Below are positions 1 to 9,891 of a DNA stretch of 64,000 bases, in pieces (position 1 is the first letter of the stretch; each line of letters begins with the position of its first letter). The stretch comes from Diplolepis rosae (lineage: Eukaryota; Arthropoda; Insecta; Hymenoptera; Diplolepididae), in contig JAPYXD010000715.1 in NCBI GenBank assembly GCA_030998225.1, positions 2,976,001 to 3,040,000 on the forward strand, read 5' to 3'. A model generated the notes under the pieces. The model saw only the letters and a list, made by a program, of their open reading frames with translations. It did not search any database and was not told where the DNA came from. Made by a program: the position numbers and the translations under genes.

Positions 1-359
1 TGATTCACTTCTTCTTTTATTTTTATTCTACATATTTTTTCTGAGTTAGGTGAAACGAATCCCCGATCTTCATATATTGGTAGTTTTATTTTATCTATTA
101 TCAGATATTCTGATGTTATAGAGTATGTGTCGTATTGGGAGAGGAAATTTATTCCGATTATTCCTTCCTCAGGTAATGGAAAGTCATCTGGTACTATATA
201 AAAAGTTTGTTCTTTATTAAAAAAGTTTAGAGTGGTTTTTTGTTTTGATACTTGTATATGTACATCTTTTTCCATAGAAAAAGTTTTCTCACATCCTTTT
301 CTCTCATCCTTTTTGTCCAGAGTTTTTTCTTTTATTTTATTTATTGCTGCTCCTATATC
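1..359 (-). pseudogene. LTR-retroelement aspartic protease fragment (open at left edge)
   Basis: The minus strand is open for about 118 codons from 359 to the window edge. It begins with DIGAA, which matches the active-site D-T/S-G-A motif of retropepsins with Ile in the Thr/Ser position. About 70 residues later comes IIGINFLSQY, the position of the conserved hydrophobic-hydrophobic-G-x-x-FL signature near the C-terminus of gypsy-type proteases. Such proteases process Gag-Pol. The frame is cut just upstream of DIGAA by the adjoining mariner, so the N-terminal half is missing; the downstream part runs off the window. Family membership is inferred from motif order and spacing. The Ile in the catalytic triplet suggests it is inactive. 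Confidence 0.6.
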
Positions 360-360
360 A

Positions 361-1119
361 TGCGCACCGTGTCTTTGGTTACAAAGCTATTTTTGAGTTC
401 AGCGAATTTTTGTGATTGTTAAAAATGACTGAAAAACAAGATCAACGAATATGCATCAAATTTTGTTTTCAACTCGGAAAAACAAGTTCGGAAACTATTC
501 AGATGATGCAGAAGACCTTTGGGAATGAGTGTATGAGCAAAACACGAACAAAAGAGTGGTATAATCGTTTCAAAGGAGGCCGCACTTCTGTTGATAGTGA
601 TTCTCGTTCTGGTCGACCTTCGATGACAAAAACATTGGATAATATTGAGCGGATGCGACTTGCGATTGAAGGTGATCGTCGATTAACTGTTCATGAACTA
701 AAAAATGATCTCGGAATGCCGAAAACTACTGTTTGGGAAATTTTGAACAAGATTTCAGGAATGACTCGCGTGTGTGCGGTGACTGGCTTCTTCAACACGA
801 TAACGCGCCAGCGCATTCATTGAATCTTGTGCAGCAGTTTCTGCGTAAAAATAGTATCGCATTGCTCCGAGAACCTCCGCACAGTCCCGACATAGCCCTC
901 TGTGACTTCTGGCTGTTTCCAAAACTCAAAAAACCACTCAAAGGACAGCGATTCGATGACAAAACCACGGTTGAAAATAATCCGACAAGCGTACTAAAGG
1001 CCATCCCTAAAAGTGAGTTCCAGGACTGTTTCGAGAAGTGGAAACATCGCTGGAGCCGTGTTATTCAATCAAGTGGGGATTACTTTGAAGGATGCCACCC
1101 GCCCGATGATGAAGAATAA
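361..1119 (+). pseudogene. mariner transposase, internally deleted
   Basis: An ATG at 425 starts a mariner-type transposase with an N-terminal helix-turn-helix region (EWYNRFKGGRTSVDSD, then a second HTH ending PKTTVWEILNK). After about residue 110 the frame jumps to the C-terminal catalytic part in another frame: HDNAPAH near 800 carries the second catalytic Asp, and PHSPDIALCDFWLFPKLK near 885-935 carries the third. The block with the first catalytic Asp is absent, so about 130 residues of the usual 345 or so are missing at a frameshifted junction between about 750 and 795. It ends at TAA 1117-1119. It abuts the protease fragment on its left. I could not define both terminal repeats with confidence. 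It cannot encode active enzyme. Confidence 0.85.
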
Positions 1120-2430
1120 CGCCAGCGCGGAGATATAAAGGTAGGCCCGATACTTTCCGGACAGACCTCGTATATACTCTGCTCATAAGGTCTGTGGTGG
1201 CATAAACATTGAAGTAAGGAGGACAACGTTATTGTTGATCTCTCTTACTCTAATAAGATTTTCAGTCACACCACATACTAATGCAGGCACCACCGCTTGG
1301 CTGCAGGGTCTATTTTATTGTATTTGAATGAAGCTAAAAGTGAGAAGTTGTCGGTATTTCGCGTTGCTTATTAAGTGAAAATCAGTGATTAGTGCTAATA
1401 TTACGAGATAGATGATTGATTATACATGAACCAAATCAATACGCGAGTACATCATTTATATTTATGCTTTAATATTTGCAATAAAATAAGTATAAAATGT
1501 CGAATTGTGTACTTGAGTAAAGACTAACCTAGACATGCAGTTTACCTCAAACCCTTCAAACTAAATACAATACATACAACGGGCATCCTCCTTTATAAAT
1601 GACATTAGTAACGATCTTTCGGAAGGAATGTTTTTATTATTAAGAATCGGATGTTAAATAAATTTACGAAGCTGAGTGACATGCATGAAAGACAATGATC
1701 AGCATAAGATCGAAAACTTAAGCTCTATTTATTTCCACGAAATTGAAGTGCTTTTAATATTGAAGTTTCTTCCTCTCTTTTTCTTTAATTTTGGATACCC
1801 TACATCCAAATAATTAAGAATTTGAAATGTTTACAAAGTATTTCAAACTTGTGAAGTAGAAAAAAGTGTTCAATAAATTATCTTACTGTATCTTGTAATA
1901 TTAAAATACAATTTATTGAATAACAGTCACCTATTTTGACTAATTCTACGTAATGCAATGATAATTTACGGTTATAATTAAAAATTAAGTAATTTGAAAT
2001 TTGAAACTGAACTGTATTTCTTAATTTAGGTTGGGAAATTCTAACTTGTAACTCTGTATTAAAATTTAATCTGAAGAAATGGAAATTTTAAATAAATTAA
2101 ATGTAAATCTCCTCTTAACGATTCTGATAAAACTCTAGAAACTGATTTCCTATTTTTTGTAAATATAACTACAAAAATTCAATGAAATTACCAAAACAAT
2201 TTGAACTTCATGAACTACCTTAATTAAAAATGAGAAAAATCCAAATAAAAAATGAAGGAAAGAAGAAAGCGCCCTCAAAATCCCCTTTCTTCGTTTTTTC
2301 ATATTATATATTCTTTAAAAATTAACAAGTTCTATTCAAATGGCTACGTAACTAGATCTGCGAAATTTTAGATTCTAATCATTCAGAAAAAATCAATTCA
2401 GGTTATAAACGTTATAAGCCCTTGCGAAGC
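1120..2430. other. AT-rich sequence, no gene seen
   Basis: No open frame with recognisable content on either strand. Possibly intergenic or old degraded repeat. Confidence 0.5.
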
Positions 2431-2487
2431 GGCTGAACGCTAGGTTTACCATGGGTTTACGCCACAGCGTAAACCTAGCGTTCAGCC
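2431..2487. repeat. perfect 19-bp inverted repeat, solo terminus of a MITE family
   Basis: Arms 2431-2449 and 2469-2487 are perfect reverse complements around a 19-nt spacer. The arm (GGCTGAACGCTAGGTTTAC) closely resembles the termini of the 571-bp MITE at 35858-36428, which carry GGCTGAACG followed by a TTTACGCT/AGCGTAAA palindrome. The right flank here (CCGGTTCACTAAGG) also resembles that MITE's outer end. This looks like a collapsed, terminus-only derivative lying just upstream of the first candidate exon. Confidence 0.65.
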
Positions 2488-2563
2488 GGTTCACTAAGGA
2501 ATTATATACTTTTAAATTAATTCTCCTTGAAATAAAATAATTCTGAATTTTCTTATCGTCAAG

Positions 2564-2802
2564 ACATATTCCTATGATTTTTCGATTCCAAATAATGCTA
2601 CAGACATTACTCAATTTTTATGCGTTTGTACTAATAGACTTGGATTCCACATACAGGATTTAAAATCATGGGCAGCCCCGAGCGTAGCTACGAGATTCGC
2701 CAACAGTATAAAAGATACTTGCAACATCATTCAGAAGAACACATCCCTTCATCAACATGGTATAGAAACCAAAAAGCTCGAAAAAGAAGAAGCATGTCTA
2801 CA
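2564..2802 (+). CDS. candidate host gene, exon 1 of those visible (unidentified protein)
   Basis: Open segment read from codon ACA at 2564 after a possible acceptor (CGTCAAG). It ends at a good donor (CTACA|GTAAGATG) in phase 2. The reading frame is open further upstream to a TGA at 2528, so the true 5' edge could differ and no signal peptide or start codon is visible. The encoded 79-residue stretch has several Cys (FLCVCTNRLGF, KDTCNII, EEACL) and N-glycosylation sequons (NNAT, KNTS), suggesting an extracellular or luminal protein. I do not recognise the family. Evidence that it is real is the phase agreement with the next exons. It could also be an old viral or transposon-derived open frame. 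Confidence 0.5.
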
Positions 2803-3030
2803 GTAAGATGATGCTTTTTGCACTTGCACCTTGCTTGGTTCAAAAATGTTTCCACGATTTTCTTTTATTTTATATCTTTCAGGCTGTCCTGCTTTCGAGT
2901 GAAATAAAAAACGCTAGTGCAGTGAATATCAGTGGGAGTAAAAATCAACCGGTTTCCGAGATATGCACAGTGAGAGAAAAAGGTGGCGATGTCATTGCTT
3001 CTAAAAAGCCCTATTCTGGAATCGTTGCAG

Positions 3031-3172
3031 TGCGTACTTGTATGGTGGAAATACTAGTGCGAATACTTCAGATCTTTTACTTGAAACAATCGGAAGGGAC
3101 AATCATTGCCAGACATTTGGAAATCTTCAGATTGATGAAGATATCACCCAAGACACCATGGATCTGATGAAG
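3031..3172 (+). CDS. candidate host gene, exon 2
   Basis: Acceptor ATCGTTGCAG at 3021-3030 and donor ATGAAG|GTAATT at 3172/3173. It enters in phase 2, exactly matching the phase-2 donor at 2802, and leaves in phase 0. The 228-bp intron between them contains stops in this frame. The product is acidic and hydrophilic, with sequons (GGNTSANTSD), one Cys (NHCQTF) and a helix-like acidic tail (IDEDITQDTMDLMK). An alternative 119-codon open frame at 2808-3167 in another frame mostly lies in the proposed intron and lacks this coherence, so I treat it as a shadow. Confidence 0.6.
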
Positions 3173-3262
3173 GTAATTGTAATTTTCATAAATTTGATTT
3201 CTCAATTGATGTATCGAAACTTCTAGAAAGATCCGACAATAATTTATATAAAATTTTATCAG

Positions 3263-3364
3263 GCTGACGTTACTGATGAAGGAACTGATTTCGCTTACAA
3301 TGTTATCCAGTCATTAGCCGAGGATATTGATGAAATTGAAAATCAAGCAACTAAATACTCCGAG
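3263..3364 (+). CDS. candidate host gene, exon 3
   Basis: A 102-bp exon of exactly 34 codons, phase 0 at both ends, following TTTTATCAG and preceding GAG|GTATTT. The upstream intron is only 90 bp, typical of insect short introns. It encodes an acidic amphipathic stretch (DFAYNVIQSLAEDIDEIENQ) with no Cys. Exons 1 to 3 form one uninterrupted frame of about 160 residues over three matching phases, which would be unlikely by chance. The downstream intron would be 6.4 kb and has been filled by LINE insertions. Confidence 0.6.
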
Positions 3365-4060
3365 GTATTTCCAATCATCAGTTCGTTGAATTCGTATAAT
3401 TTCTTCAAGAAGTAATTACTTCCACGCATCTTATTCAAATCGTATTTCTCTACATTTTTTGAAAAATGTTCAGTGGAGTGAATTTGTTTGAACATATCTG
3501 CATGTAGTGGTTTCAATGTGTGCCAATTCAGGATAATTCGTCACATTTAACGTCAAATTCCAATTCGTGTAAATTTGTCAGTGAAAATTAACAGAGGTTA
3601 TTTCGAATATTACTAACTAGACTACGTGAAAAAAATTAAATTTTAAGTTTTCAAAACTTAACTAACAAACTTGTACAATATAAAATTAGAAACCTGCGAC
3701 ATTGTACAATTTTGAAGTGTTAACTCACACAGTTAACCATTTCTAATTGAATGTCGTCAAAATTGACCAATTTCGAATAAACCGGCAAAAATTTTTTCCA
3801 AATTATGATCACTAATTATTATTGATAATAATTCGTCAATTTAAATTTAATAATTTTGAAATTAGGAAATTTTGTATTTAAACAGTACATATTTAAAGAT
3901 AGTAAACATTATAATTTCACGCAGCATTAAGTGAAATTGCGAGTAATAGGACAGATTTTATTATTAAAAGTTTTGTCGAATCTCCGAGCAAGAAAGTAAT
4001 TAACTGCTTTTGCTTTTTTTGTAACTTATTCTAAAAAAATTAGAATTGACATAATTATAA
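3365..4060. other. start of the proposed 6.4-kb intron, no gene seen
   Basis: AT-rich sequence with no coding signal, running up to the T-run that marks the 3' end of a minus-strand LINE at 4061. Confidence 0.5.
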
Positions 4061-5546
4061 TTTTTTTTTTGAGGAAGGGAGAAATGCTTTATGCACCGTC
4101 AAGGGGACTCCGTGCCCCCCTGGTGTGGGGGACTCTGCTGCTCGCGCAGCCCTACCCACTAAAACTCCCTCCCTGTCTCTAGGCCATGGAATCCCACCCT
4201 GGAACCGTGGTTAAGCATTACTTCAGGGCGGGGTCCATCTTGAAGCGATGTTGTCCTCTTCTCTTCGCTTTTCCTTCTTCTCCTGTTTCCTGGAGTCCAT
4301 CTTCCAGCTCAGCTCTTGCAGCTTTTTACTGCCTCCTTTTGGGGGCTGCCGCCCGAAAAGGCGCGCAACGCATTGCCCCCGGGACGTGATCGACCCGGGG
4401 CTTTTCCTCTCTTGCGGTGCAGATGTAGCATCGCAGTTGCCTGGTGCAGGATCCCGTGATATGTCCCTCCTCAGTGCATCTCCAGAAGCACCCGATGCGG
4501 TCTGGCCCGCGGCAGTCCGCTGCCATATAGCCAAAGCCAAGGCAGCGGTAGCACCGGTTGAGCTCCTTTCTCCTGCGCACCCTGCAAGATACCCACCCAA
4601 TCTTGATGTGGGCAGCCCTGAGAAGTTTCAAGGCTCTTGCCTCCTCCAATAGCACGTATGCTTTTTTGTTCCCTCTATAGGGTGTCTTTGTTAGGGAGAC
4701 CCTAAACTCCATCTCTCAATCTTGCTCGAAGAAACCTCGTACAGCCTCCTCGACTTGTCCGGCTTCAATGCTTGGGTCTAGATCGGCGATCTCGACCTCA
4801 ATCCGGGGAATAAGATGACGCACTGTCCCACTAGTTCCAACTGACTCTTTGAAGGCGGTGTCCAGCTGCTCTCTGTCTTTTTTAGAACATTTCAGTTCTA
4901 CTATCAACTCCTTGGATCGCGTCCCCCTGATTCCCTGAACTGTGGCGCCCAGTTCATCAGGGTTGACGCTCTTTTTGAGTCTGCGCATGATTGAAGCGTA
5001 GCTCATTCCCTCCGCTGGTTTAATGAGCACCGCTTCTGGGCGCGCGCGGCGAGGTTTCTCCTGCGTTCTAGAGAGCTTCTTTTCTTGCTTCTTCTTCTTT
5101 CGGAGGTCCTTCCTGTCAGGGACCGCCACCCACTCCTTTTCTTTGTTGGAGGCTTTCGGCCTCTTCTCTGCCGGCTTCTTCGCCGCAGACACCTCCGGAC
5201 TCACTGTCGACTCTTTCGACCGTTTGCGGGTGTCCGGTGTGGACCTCGCAGCCGGCTGTGGGAGGGTTTGGCTACCCTCGTCTGCAACTTCCTTACTTTT
5301 TGATGGTCTTACCTCCTTCATTTTTCGTACCATCAGACCTCTCATTTTAGCCACTTGATTTGAAATTATTTGAAGCACCTTTTCCCATTTTCTTTTTCAA
5401 AATTTAAAATAATAAGCGTAGGCACGTGTAGAATACACTCTCAGTCCGAGAGTAGAAGACCAATGATTCCACATAATAATAAACGAATTTAGCTAATATT
5501 TGTGTTAACAAAATTCAGCAGTTTGGACGACCTCCGCGTACTTATT
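4061..5546 (-). mobile_element. ORF1-only (half-LINE) derivative of an R1-clade-like element
   Basis: On the minus strand the parts read: leader (5546-5403, repeated at 12508-12690), ORF1 (5378-4326), a short 3' tail with CCCCACACCAGGGGGGCACG and the end CATTTCTCCC, then an A-run (seen as ten T at 4061-4070). No endonuclease or reverse transcriptase lies between ORF1 and the tail. Its ORF1 resembles that of R1-clade LINEs, which normally have a large ORF2 there. The fragment at 55579-55893 has the same ORF1-to-tail arrangement. It probably moved with machinery supplied in trans; that is inference. It sits inside the proposed intron between exons 3 and 4. Confidence 0.7.
4326..5378 (-). pseudogene. 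LINE ORF1 (Gag-like) with one in-frame stop
   Basis: ORF1 encodes a nucleic-acid-binding Gag-like protein. The first 220 codons start at ATG 5378, are Lys/Arg/Glu-rich, then contain a folded region (SYASIMRRLKKSVNPDELG, GTVRHLIPRIEVEIADLD). A single TGA at 4716-4718 interrupts the frame, which continues in the same frame for 128 codons to TAA at 4326. The distal part has three zinc-knuckle-like repeats: CYRCLGFGYMAADC with Tyr where His is expected, CFWRCTEEGHITGSC, and a divergent CYIC block. Apart from the TGA and the altered knuckles the frame is intact, implying a fairly young insertion. It may be truncated at the N-terminus relative to full-length R1-clade ORF1. Confidence 0.75.
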
Positions 5547-5603
5547 ATATTGATTGGTGAAATGTATTAAGGATAATTATTTCCACTTCTTTTTGCGTTT
5601 TAT

Positions 5604-5878
5604 TTAATTATATAATAGCCGTATGTAACATACTTTGGCAGAGAAAAATTTGGCCGAATCTTTTTCGCGATTGCGGTAGGAAATTCTAACATTTTCGTTC
5701 AATAAATTCTTTTCCTTTAATCGAGATCCCAAAAATTCAGCTTTATCTTTTGATAGATTAAGATCTCTTCTGGGGTCGTTCAATTCAGCTTTATCGAATA
5801 TAATCGGTTTCTTCTTCAAAAGTTTCGGTTTTGGTTCATCCCCTTCAGAATTTAGCCCCTTATTATTAACTAAGGCAG
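5604..5878 (-). pseudogene. fragment of a widespread uncharacterised insect repeat ORF
   Basis: About 90 open codons on the minus strand, including KPIIFDKAELNDPRRDLNLS and LGSRLKEKNLL, followed by an RNREKD motif. From memory this block (FDKAELNDL-x-RDL-x-LSK, then ASRLKEKNLL) is common in multi-copy unannotated proteins of insects, usually as the start of a several-hundred-residue protein, possibly transposon-derived. Only the N-terminal block is present. It ends at a stop near 5604 and is joined upstream at 5879 to the broken end of an R1-clade LINE. Function unknown. Confidence 0.55.
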
Positions 5879-5879
5879 C

Positions 5880-7218
5880 CTAAAGTTTGTTGCCCTTCCT
5901 CAGCAGGACCAACCTCTGCTTTTTCCAGTCTGCGAAGAATCTCCCCTCCCGAAGACAGTAGTTAAAGACTTCTAGGAGGATTTTCGGCAATGCACCGATC
6001 ACCTCTTTGAGGATCTCGTTTGTCAACCCGTTGATCCCCGGCGCTGTGTTTGCCTTGAGCCTTCCACCTGCTCTCTTTAGTTCTTCGAGAGTGAAGAGTT
6101 CTTCGCGACGGACCACGCAGGAACTTCGGTCCTGTCTTTGGAACGGCTCTACATTCGGAAATAAGCTTCGCACGATGTACTTGACTCGATCGGAATTATC
6201 CAGGCCCGGGGTCTTTCTTCTAGTCACCAAGCTCTTGGTGACAATTATGAAGGCGAGACCCCATGGGTCGTTCTCGACTTTACCGATAAAGTCTTTCCAG
6301 TACTGCAGTCAGCTTATCTTTATGCCTTGCCTCAGAGCTGATTTTGCTATTTTGCATGCCTCACGCAGCAGAAGATCACCCTTTGAGCGGGTAAATCTCC
6401 GCCGCGCTATGAGACATTCCCAACACAGGACAGACAACTGGTCGTTCCACCAGTACATCGAGTCTCAGGTATGCCCGTGCCCGCGGTGAGGCATTGAGTG
6501 GTCACATGCTGCGACCACTTTCCGCCTCGCCGCCTGCGCAGTGTTCTGCAACGACCCAGCAGACATTGCCCAACCAAGCTCATCTATGAGCCTGGTTTCC
6601 TCAAGATGTTTTTGTAGTTTGTCTTTGCAGAGTCATCTTGTGTTCTAGGAGGGGCTCCTTCCTTTGCAGCCCCTTCCCGTCTTCACTGAGTGACTCCGTT
6701 CCCGGATGCTAAACTCAATGAACTGGTGGTCACTCAAGGTTATTACCTGGAGGACGCACCAGTCGACTATCCTTGAGGCAAGACGGGGTGCGGCAAATGT
6801 GAGGTCGATAATCGACCCCCCGCTCCTCGTCTGAATGTAAAATCCCTGCCCCGATTTAATACATTCAGGTCATTCGTAGCGGCAATCTCGCCGACCAAGA
6901 TTCTCCTCCTGTCCAGACGGGCTTCGCCCCACTCGGGCGACTTACTATTAAAGTCGCCCGCGATAAGGGAAAGCCCACTAGCCTCTCTGAGGCATTCCTC
7001 AAGGAGGAGGATCTGGGTATCGAAGATCTCGAAGGGATCGTTGGGCTAAAAAAGGATCCCAGCCCTCCGTGATGCATCCTGGTACCAACCAGAGTTTTCG
7101 GACCACTTGTGTTGCTCACTAATGAGCAACACATCGGCCCCCCCTCTCCCTGGCAGTCTGAATCAGAAGGTCCTGGGCTCCCTTCCCTCTCCTGAGGTTG
7201 AGCTGTAGAAATTTCACT
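5880..7218 (-). pseudogene. R1-clade ORF2: endonuclease plus RT start, frameshifted
   Basis: The start is GTG/AAA at about 7218 (KFLQLNLRRGKGAQDLL), overlapping the ORF1 stop. The apurinic-type endonuclease follows: LLISEQHKWSENSGW, then LIAGDFNSKSPEWGEAR near 6960-6900 with the catalytic GDFN-x-KS signature, then GGSIIDLTFA and LSDHQFIEF with the conserved SDH near 6720. Several frameshifts and stops follow before the RT N-terminus (RRKTPGLDNSD, then NTAPGINGLTNEILKEVI near 6040). The frame ends at 5880, before the catalytic YADD region. The enzyme would nick target DNA and prime reverse transcription; this copy is dead. Confidence 0.75.
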
Positions 7219-7860
7219 TTTCACCCCTCAACCTCTGGAGCTCCGCCCTAAATATTCGGCAAGAACCGCTCCCCGAGGCATGGGCGACATCTTTTTCGCC
7301 CCTATCAGGACAAGTCAGGCACCTAGGTGGAGCCTTGCACTCCTTGATCACGTGAGACGCGCCCCCACACCTCCAGCAGGCATCCTTCCTGCTTGGAAGC
7401 GTGCAGCCGCGCGACACATGGCCATATCCCTGGCACCTAAAGCACCGGGAAACCTCGACATGCTCTCAGATGCGGCAGTTCTCCCACCCCATCCTTAGCT
7501 TACCGAGCCCGAGCAAGCTCCGAGCGTCCGCTTCCGTTAAACGGACCACACACCGCTGAAGCGCTTGTACAGCCTGCACTGGTCCCCGAGGTCTGGCTTG
7601 CCCAGCGCGTTGCACAGCGCGGCAACAACCTCTTTCCTCGTGACGGTCTCGTCGAGGTCCCTAACTTCTAGCGACATCTTCGAGACCAAAGACTTAACAT
7701 CGGCCTTCTGCCCGACCGCCTGATCAAGCGCCTTCTCGAAGGCCGAGACGCCCCCCCCCCCCCTTTAGGACCAGGAGGATCTCCTCCCTCCTTGTTCTTC
7801 AGATGGAGAGGACCTCCACTCCCGAATTTTGGGGGTACACCTTGGCCATTGCCGCATCCT
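7214..7860 (-). pseudogene. R1-clade ORF1 with zinc knuckles, frameshifted at a C-run
   Basis: Minus-strand Gag-like ORF1. Its C-terminus has three knuckles in order: CFRCQGYGHVSRGC, CWRCGGASHVIKEC, and a longer CLTCPDRGEKDVAH type. The stop overlaps the ORF2 start, as is usual for R1-clade elements. A run of 13 C at 7751-7763 and at least two further lesions (stops near 7540 and 7475) break the upstream part, where KEVVAALCNALGKPDL can still be read. The upstream start is unclear. Confidence 0.65.
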
Positions 7861-8133
7861 TATGTTTATTCTAGTTCATTAATCCTACCGGATGTCCTGG
7901 AGCAAAAGCAAAGAAGGAGAATACGTTCTGGCTGCTGAGGTCCTAAAGATCCGGGCCGAATTTGAGTTGAGATTATCGTGGTTCAAAAAAGGAACCACTC
8001 TTGTCCTTACGCGACTCACTCGCGCACACACCCTTTTTCTTTTCTTCAACCTTATAGTTTTAAGGTGAGAAAGAAATGGATAGCTTTGAACTAGAAGGGA
8101 GGATGTACTTTTAAATTGACTGTCCTTCACCAC

Positions 8134-9183
8134 TCTTGTCTCACAATAAACCTATTTCTGGTTATAAGAAAATAAATTCCTCGTCGTTTTGAGATTCGAC
8201 GAGATGTAGATTTTCTTAGCTAGTTAGTATTTAACTAACTAGATTCTCAACGCCAGGCTGTAAACGCACAGTTAACTCTTCCAACTAACCGACCACCGGC
8301 GCACTCAAAATACTATTTCAGCGCAAAGCGTAGTGGTAAAAAATTTTACTTATAAATTTTTTTAACGCGACAACCCCGTGAACGGCATTCGTCGGAGGAA
8401 ATATTTTAGAAGTATTTACGTCCGCTCAAGTGCAATCCCCAATTTGTGGCCCTGGTTATGTTAATGTTTAATGATATTTAAAGCTTATAGTGTTTATAGT
8501 AGAAGTACCGTAGAAACTTATGCGTTTAACAAAAACATATTAGGAAATTTTCGGAGGGAATATAGGGAAAACTATGGAAAACCTAGATGGAAACTATTCA
8601 GAAATTATGGAAAAACTAAACATCATCGATACTCGTGTTTGAGGGATTTTCCACGCTGCGAGTTTGATTTTTAATGTATTCTTATCTCACGATATAGCCA
8701 AATAGAGCCAAAAAGGACTGTGTGCGCCAGCGTACTATTATTAAATATTTTGCATTTGTCAAATTTATTCCTTTGAGGCTTGTGCTCTCCTTCCGGTCAT
8801 CCTAATCCTGTGCCAATTTATAATATTTTCCTACAGTTTACCTCAATTTGGAAACAGCATAAATTATAATTTTGAAGAATATATCAAATATATTTGAAAC
8901 ATAATCTAGTATAATTTATATTTATAATGATCCTACCTTAATTCAAATTTTTAGTTTCAATTTCAAATTAGTTTGGTAAATTTTTGCTCCGATAAAATTT
9001 GTAGGAATACCGTTAGAAATTTCTGTATTAAACTTTCATTTCATATAATGGAAGTTTATTTTTCGGTAGTGCATATGACATTCGAAACACTTCATACTTA
9101 TGAATACTTTATAATACCTTCGTCTTAAGAAGAATACAGCTTTTAACTTGCATTTCGATATACGTGTGTATATATTTTAATAG
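8134..9183. other. AT-rich intronic sequence with small hairpins
   Basis: No coding signal. Two short perfect hairpins: CTCGTCG/CGACGAG near 8180-8203, and a 9-bp stem at 8220-8228/8234-8242 (CTAGTTAGT, loop ATTTA). Confidence 0.45.
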
Positions 9184-9296
9184 TATATTTAAACAATTTT
9201 TTCTGTGAAAAAAGGACCGGCAATCGAAAGGTCCTGGGCTCGATACCCAGCGGAGTGGAAGCGTTCCTTTTTTCACAAAAAAATTGTTTAAATATA
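9184..9296. repeat. inverted repeat with a tRNA 3' half as its loop
   Basis: Near-perfect arms of about 33 bp (9184-9216 and 9263-9296; outer end TATATTTAAACAATTTTT) flank the anticodon-to-TPsiC half of a tRNA-like sequence: GGCAATCGAAAG, then CTGGG CTCGATA CCCAG. The D-arm half is absent. The same tRNA-like module occurs complete at 56093-56164 and 56649-56719, and near-complete at 10709-10782. Confidence 0.65.
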
Positions 9297-9757
9297 TGTT
9301 GAAAATTCCATCTGGTCTTAAATGACGTTAATTCTAAATCATAGGTTGATAGGGTCGATATGGTAGAGTTCGGTTATCATGGTGAATGATACACTCTTCT
9401 AATTGTCGACATAATCGACTGAAATGATTTAGAAAAATTTGTATATTTTAATAGTGTTAACTTTAATTTGGATATATTTTAATTGAAAAGTTATTCAATT
9501 TAATATGAATGTATACCAGTTTTTTCAAAATGTAAAAAGTTATATACTATGTAAATAATTACTAACGTATTGTAAAAATGTATACTTCTAAAGTATACAA
9601 TATTTTATCAGATAATGTTTTTGATAAAAAAGTTTTTTCCAAGTTTCATACAAAAATACTGTGTTTTATAGAAATTTAATTCAGTCATTGAAAGTGGAAA
9701 AAGTTCCAACCCATAACTGATTAAAATACCTAAAACAAAATAATTGCTTATTAACAG
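9297..9757. other. AT-rich intronic sequence
   Basis: No gene or repeat recognised. It leads into the acceptor GCTTATTAACAG of the next candidate exon. Confidence 0.45.
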
Positions 9758-9891
9758 GGCACTGATCCATTTTGTACGGCCCTTGCAGCAGTAGCTTATA
9801 AGCGAGATATTTTTTGTAATACGGTAAGCGAGAATAGCCGAGAAGCTTTAGGCGTTAGGAATGCGCTTAGTTATGTAGATAATAAAGGTAG
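9758..9891 (+). CDS. candidate host gene, exon 4
   Basis: Acceptor GCTTATTAACAG, phase 0, matching the phase-0 donor at 3364. The open frame encodes about 44 residues with two Cys (DPFCTALAAVAYKRDIFCNT, then an Arg/Asn-rich helix-like tail). Two donors are possible: AAAG|GTAGGT after 9887 (phase 1) or GGTAG|GTAAAG after 9891 (phase 2). The second fits the phase of the segment at 15783. Cys content and amphipathic character resemble exons 1 to 3, so I assign it to the same gene. The link across 6.4 kb is inference. Confidence 0.5.

Larger units (their letters stand above)
5879..8133 (-). mobile_element. R1-clade LINE, 5' part with leader, ORF1 and truncated ORF2
   Basis: Minus-strand order: leader at 8110-7880, ORF1 remnant with CCHC knuckles (about 7860-7214), overlapping ORF2 start, endonuclease (about 7218-6600), then the start of the reverse transcriptase, broken off at 5879. 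The leader is shared with the plus-strand element at 12845-13085 (both have CCTACCGGA, GGAACCAC, CACACACC and TTTTAAG blocks in the same order), so both belong to one family. It lacks the RT palm, RNase H and 3' end. It lies inside the proposed intron between exons 3 and 4. Confidence 0.75.

Noticed and set aside
2808..3167. 119-codon plus-strand open frame as a gene
   Set aside because: It mostly overlaps the proposed intron, shows no motif, and lacks the splice-phase agreement of the exon model in a different frame.
4223..5358. Open frames antisense to the LINE ORF1
   Set aside because: Shadows of the minus-strand ORF1; the zinc knuckles and family similarity are all on the minus strand.
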